64,000 nucleotides of DNA from Aquiflexum sp. TKW24L (GTDB lineage Bacteria; Bacteroidota; Bacteroidia; Cytophagales; Cyclobacteriaceae). Shown piece after piece: positions 60,540 through 64,000 of this stretch. The stretch spans positions 1-64,000 of the forward strand of contig NZ_JAMFLG010000012.1 of the NCBI RefSeq assembly GCF_023502205.1, read 5' to 3'. A program made the position numbers and the translations under genes. The notes below the pieces were generated by a model. The model was given only the letters and a program-made list of their open reading frames with translations, was not told where the DNA came from and searched no databases. How positions within the stretch are numbered: position 1 is the stretch's first letter; every line of letters begins with the position of its first letter.

Positions 60540-60935
60540 AATTGGGTCAAAAGATTAAAGGAATGTTTAAAGGATGAGGGCTGAAGGATGAAGGATAAGG
60601 GGGTGGAAGGTAAATGGTAAAAGGTTAGAGGTAAAAGGGAAAAGGATGAAGGAGGAAAGATGAAGGATGAAGGAGATTTTATTGGAAAAAAAGATTTGCC
60701 TTTCGTTTCAGATGGTTTTTTTGGGTTTTAAATTAAGGAAATCCAGATTCCTGCAGGAAGAAAAGAGAAAAATTACTGATCCACATAGCAGCCGTTTCAC
60801 TCTGAGGATGTCAGTCAAGGGCCACGTAACCCATTGTTATTGTAACCATGATAGGTAAATGCATCAATCAGGGCTTTTTTTCAAGGGCTTTCGGCTAGTG
60901 GGCTAAATATTGTTACCAATGCCTTTTGATAGCTA
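60540..60935. repeat. Gap with GAAGGATGAAGG-type words
   Basis: From about 60565 to 60675 purine words GGATGAGG, GAAGGATGAAGG, GGTAAAAGG and GAAGGAGGAAAG recur. The rest (60680-60935) has no gene. A short GGGCTTTC palindrome-like piece near 60880 does not form a good terminator. Confidence 0.5.
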
Positions 60936-62414
60936 TTATTCGTTCATTTTCTTTAACTCGGTTCCAAAACCTAATGTATAACCAATTACTTTACCTTGGG
61001 CATCCTTTTTAAACGTAATTGTTTCTCCAACCTCTTTATAGCGAGGTGCAGTTATGATTTTGAAATTATTTTCAGAAATGGGTTCCAATACCATAGCACC
61101 ATTCTTCGGGTCCGCGGAATAAGGAGTGATAATTTTTAAACTACCATCAACAAAAATGACATACGATTCAGACCATATATTTTCATACATCCCTTCAAAT
61201 TCCTTAAAATTTTGTGTATCATCGGTTTGAATTGGTACAGTCAAGGCATTTTTTATAGCTGGAGTTAACCATTCATATATCCTTTCTGAAACACTCCACT
61301 GTGTGCCTTGATGTGCCTCACCGTCTATTGAGTTTATACAAACGATAACACCCATTTTGTCTTTAGGATTAATGGTAGAAGATGTCCTGTATCCAAGTTG
61401 TAGGCCGCTTGCACCAATAAGTTGGTCCATTCCTTTCTGATAAATGCTAAACCCTAAGCCCCAACGCCAATCTTCATCAATGAAATGCGTCCGGTACATT
61501 TCCTTAAGTGTATTTGGGCTAAGAATTTCAGTTTTGTTTTGATACAGCAGCCTCATTTGCCAAGAAATAAATTTGGATAAATCTGTAACAGAAGAAGATA
61601 ATCCCGCCATTGGAGCAGTCGCTCTCGCGTCAACGTAGCCAAATTTCTCTCTTTGTCCATTTGATAATATTCTACCATAACCCACTGCTAAAGTTGATTG
61701 ATAGTCTTCGTCCTGAATAACTTTGGTAGATGACATATTTAAGGGTAACAAAATTCTTTCAGTAATAAAGTCGCTATAGGTTTTTCCAGAAACAGCCTCT
61801 ATAATCTCTCCAAGAAGGGTATAGCCATTGTTTGAGTATTTCCATTTGGTGTAAGGCGAATACACAAATTCTAAATGTGTGTTTGCTAATTTTCTAAATT
61901 CTTCTTGCGTTGGGAAATCGAAATCTGTCCAATGTGTCGAAATATCACGAGACATTCCCGATGAATGTGTCAATAACTGACGAATAGTAATAGGCGGATC
62001 ACTTTCATTTAACTGCTTTAACTTCAACCAAGTAAGATACTTCTCAATTGGTTCATCAAGATTCAGTTTCCCCTCGTCTCTCAATATCATAATCCCAATT
62101 GCAGTAAATATTTTGGATTGAGAAGCAATCCGATACCTCGTGTCAGCAGTGGATAATATTTTCTTATCAGTATCTGCATATCCAAATCCTTTTTGATAAA
62201 TCAATTCTCCGTCGTAAACAATACCTACCGAAACACCAGGAATCTTCCCGTAACGTATTTGGGTTTGTAGCCAAGTCTCGAGTAATAGAATGTTTGAAGC
62301 AACATTAACGTTGTTAGTTATTTTTTCTATCTGTTGTCCATTTGACACAAATGGGCTTATTATGAACCAAAACATTAAGCCAAAACAAATTTTTTCAAGA
62401 CTCCTTTGTTTCAT
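60936..62414 (-). CDS. Exported serine hydrolase (beta-lactamase class C / penicillin-binding-protein-like)
   Basis: A 492-residue protein. I start at ATG 62414 (MKQRSLEKICFGLMFW), which gives a signal peptide ending near VSNGQ, rather than GTG 62480. The class C/EstB signature is clear: Ser98-Q-S-Lys101 (RIASQSKIFTAIG), Tyr193-S-Asn195 (WKYSNNGYTLLGE). MAGLSSSVTDLSKFISW, GYRTSSTINPKDKMG and EAHQGTQWS (HxG) follow. A C-terminal ~100-residue extension (FKEFEGMYENIWSESYVIF) is a beta domain typical of such hydrolases. Probably a peptidase or esterase; resistance cannot be inferred. Confidence 0.9.
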   Translation of the reverse strand: MKQRSLEKICFGLMFWFIISPFVSNGQQIEKITNNVNVASNILLLETWLQTQIRYGKIPGVSVGIVYDGELIYQKGFGYADTDKKILSTADTRYRIASQSKIFTAIGIMILRDEGKLNLDEPIEKYLTWLKLKQLNESDPPITIRQLLTHSSGMSRDISTHWTDFDFPTQEEFRKLANTHLEFVYSPYTKWKYSNNGYTLLGEIIEAVSGKTYSDFITERILLPLNMSSTKVIQDEDYQSTLAVGYGRILSNGQREKFGYVDARATAPMAGLSSSVTDLSKFISWQMRLLYQNKTEILSPNTLKEMYRTHFIDEDWRWGLGFSIYQKGMDQLIGASGLQLGYRTSSTINPKDKMGVIVCINSIDGEAHQGTQWSVSERIYEWLTPAIKNALTVPIQTDDTQNFKEFEGMYENIWSESYVIFVDGSLKIITPYSADPKNGAMVLEPISENNFKIITAPRYKEVGETITFKKDAQGKVIGYTLGFGTELKKMNE

Positions 62415-62480
62415 ATTTTTTATCGTTTTGTCTTTTCGATTGGAATGGCTTTTGTCATTGGACACAAAAGTTTGCTTCAC

Positions 62481-62530
62481 GAAACTCTTGCTCTATGTAC
62501 GCCATATGGGATACATAGCGCAAGAGTTTC
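62481..62530. promoter_or_regulatory. Near-perfect 50-nt hairpin upstream of the serine hydrolase
   Basis: GAAACTCTTGC (62481-62491) pairs exactly with GCAAGAGTTTC (62520-62530). Inside, CTATGTA (62493-62499) pairs exactly with TACATAG (62512-62518). Only one internal mismatch occurs (62492 with 62519), and the loop is about 12 bases. It begins 67 bases before the ATG at 62414. It has no T-run, so it could be a leader RNA structure, an operator, or a trace of an element. Confidence 0.7.
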
Positions 62531-62733
62531 AGATATTTATCAATTATTTAAACTTAATCTCTTTTAGTTAGATTTCCAATCCCTGTAAATACCCTTTGAT
62601 ATTTATTTTGATTTAGACTTAGAATTCGATCAATTTATAGAAAAGACTTTTCTCTTTGCGGCTTGGCGGGAAACAAGAAGGATCCAGCTTCTGGAGAAGC
62701 AGGATAACTGAGGAAAGCAGAATACTGGGAATT

Positions 62734-62798
62734 CTTGCCGATATCGGCAAAAAATGATCTATTTGTCAAACAGCAGATTTTTTCTTGCCGATAATATC
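62734..62798. promoter_or_regulatory. Possible AraC-type sites (CTTGCCGATA)
   Basis: CTTGCCGATA appears at 62734-62743 and again at 62784-62793, 50 bases apart in the same direction. The first is part of the perfect palindrome TTGCCGATATCGGCAA (62735-62750). They lie upstream of the serine hydrolase and next to the AraC gene. The remainder of the gap 62481-62846 has no gene. Confidence 0.35.
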
Positions 62799-62846
62799 AT
62801 TCAGGATCAATATAAAATCCTTTGAAATTAAATTTGAATAAAGGGC

Positions 62847-63695
62847 TCAAACCAATAACTCCTGCTTGACCTCCACGACCCCAAAAGTTCTTTCGGGTGC
62901 TTTGGTATCCAATTCATAAAACCCGGTTGGGGTCAGATTGGTAAAGTACTTATAATCCTTAGCCAAATGCTGGTAATCGTAGTACCCACAGGCCAAGGCG
63001 ATACTCAGCCAATCCAAATGTGGATTGGCGTTTTTCATAAAAAATGCTTTTTCAAAACGGACAACCTTATCGAAAAGCTTTGGGCCAATCCCGGTTCTTT
63101 CAGTAAATCTCCGCTGAAACTGCCTGTTGCTCAGACAGGAATCGGCAGCAAGTTTGTCCATAGAAAGGGATCGGTTTTGGTTCAAAATCACAGCACTCAC
63201 CTTATCTATTCCCTGCAAACTGTATTTTGGCCGTCTGATAAGTCTTTCCAAAAACAATTCAGCAATTCGGATTACTTCTTCCACACCATCAGTGTTGCAC
63301 ATCTGTTCATGCACCATCCTGATTTCTTTTCCCCAAACATCCTCGGCATCAATAAAAGTATTGGTAAGCTCTTGCGCCGGAATCCCTGTCAGCAAGTATA
63401 GCGCACTCGGTTGCAATACAATTTGCACTGCCCAAAAGTCCCTTCCATTATATCTTTTTGTGACTACAGTATGCTGACCGTTGATCGTACACCTCGGATG
63501 TGCGGTAAGTTGATTCCTACCCTGATAACCAATGTCCTGCAAATCTCTCAGGTAAAATACCAGACAGGTTTCAGGACGGGGAGAGTACATCTTGGTAGGA
63601 ACAATCTCCCCTGCCCCAAATTCAAACCTGATGACCTGGTGCTTCCTGACATATTCCCGCAAAGAAGGACTGGGCAAAAAATCCCTGAGTATCAT
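62847..63695 (-). CDS. AraC-family transcriptional regulator
   Basis: A 282-residue regulator. Residues 1-150 form the sensor half (ETCLVFYLRDLQDIGYQG, YNGRDFWAVQIVLQPSALYLLTG), of the DUF6597-like type. The C-terminal AraC HTH lies at about 165-262 (MDKLAADSCLSNRQFQRRFTERTGIGPKLF and LSIALACGYYDYQHLAKDYKYF). It could sense a small ligand. The cupin gene ends 6 bases upstream on the same strand, which suggests a single operon in which the cupin and regulator act together. Confidence 0.92.
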   Translation of the reverse strand: MILRDFLPSPSLREYVRKHQVIRFEFGAGEIVPTKMYSPRPETCLVFYLRDLQDIGYQGRNQLTAHPRCTINGQHTVVTKRYNGRDFWAVQIVLQPSALYLLTGIPAQELTNTFIDAEDVWGKEIRMVHEQMCNTDGVEEVIRIAELFLERLIRRPKYSLQGIDKVSAVILNQNRSLSMDKLAADSCLSNRQFQRRFTERTGIGPKLFDKVVRFEKAFFMKNANPHLDWLSIALACGYYDYQHLAKDYKYFTNLTPTGFYELDTKAPERTFGVVEVKQELLV

Positions 63696-63701
63696 TTGTA
63701 T

Positions 63702-64000
63702 TTATTTTAATGTTAGTGGCGGCCCGACATTTTTCATGCCATGTGCCAATGAAATCTTTTGTGCTTCCTCTTCTGTTGGAGGTCTCCCAAGATCCGTCAT
63801 GGTTTGGAAAAATTCCTCCATTTTGAAAGCAGGCTGCAGGATATATACCAACTTGCCTTTATCCGAAGTCTGAATCCAAGTGTGGGGAATATTCCTTGGC
63901 AGAAAGATGGTATCTCCTGCTTTGAGTTCATGCTGACTATCTCCCAATTGGAAAAGATATTCTCCTTCTACTACATAAAAAACCTCTTCCTGCTCCAAGT
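63702..64000 (-). CDS. Cupin-domain protein (5' end beyond window)
   Basis: The last 99 or so residues of a cupin. EEVFYVVEGEYLFQLGDSQ and LKAGDTIFLPRNIPHTW are the two cupin motifs; the N-terminal metal-binding histidines would be just upstream, outside the window. The TTG at 63998 is almost certainly internal. Six bases separate it from the AraC gene, so they form an operon. Substrate unknown. Confidence 0.85.
   Translation of the reverse strand, partial: LEQEEVFYVVEGEYLFQLGDSQHELKAGDTIFLPRNIPHTWIQTSDKGKLVYILQPAFKMEEFFQTMTDLGRPPTEEEAQKISLAHGMKNVGPPLTLK

Overview
The window reads as chromosomal DNA of an aerobic Bacteroidota bacterium, most like the Cytophagales family Cyclobacteriaceae (Algoriphagus and relatives). 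The evidence is the roughly 40% GC content, weak Shine-Dalgarno signals with a few TAnnTTTG-type -7 boxes, families typical of the phylum (OMP_b-brl_3 outer-membrane beta-barrel, GSCFA, GxxExxY, YfiT/BstA, TPR histidine kinase plus LytTR regulator, single-chain PurL of about 1,226 residues) and dispersed intergenic palindrome repeats. The taxon is an inference. I saw no rRNA, tRNA, CRISPR array or intact transposase.

Layout. 0-8.6 kb is a patchwork with several decayed genes: a frameshifted remnant at the left edge, an exported amidase, an SRPBCC protein, small ORFs, an HxlR regulator with a frameshifted CPBP protease and a cupin, an AhpD-like protein, a DUF3267 metalloprotease, and a toxin-antitoxin pair (MqsR-like toxin, MqsA-like/Panacea antitoxin). 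9-18.2 kb holds an MBL-fold hydrolase, a large exported BNR/sortilin-like propeller protein, a CFA-type methyltransferase bracketed by copies of a ~200-bp repeat that continues as a six-copy array, and gamma-glutamyltransferase. 18.3-26.6 kb has an autoregulated XRE gene with a coupled broken small gene, membrane proteins, a sterol-desaturase-family hydroxylase, an M20 amidohydrolase and a quinohemoprotein alcohol dehydrogenase with an SDR.

26.7-40.6 kb is the most coherent region. A leftward seven-gene run (RidA, NTF2-like, DUF3500, membrane acyltransferase, DUF2306, two tandem NTF2-like proteins), an exported unknown, an outer-membrane beta-barrel protein, a DUF4440 lipoprotein and a DUF418 membrane protein lie beside a TPR histidine kinase/LytTR response-regulator pair. 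Four of its intergenic regions carry the same inverted repeat, GGAC-N17-GTCC, with exact spacing. I propose that the two-component pair controls these genes and itself. A second conserved leader (AAGCCGAAAACC...AGTAGGCA) precedes three NTF2-like genes.

41.5-46.2 kb is a translationally coupled operon for a 2-oxoacid:ferredoxin oxidoreductase (fused gamma-alpha chain plus beta chain) with a GltD-like flavoprotein that carries its own [4Fe-4S] domains. 46.7-64 kb is mostly housekeeping and metabolic: a VAO-type flavin oxidase with a Bor-like lipoprotein, YfiT-like transferase, PriA, a DUF255 thioredoxin-domain protein, GSCFA protein, a GxxExxY gene inside a possible mini-element, PurL, a class-C-type serine hydrolase with an unusual upstream hairpin, an AraC regulator and a cupin cut by the window end. 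Many intergenic gaps contain short degenerate tandem words or REP-like palindromes.
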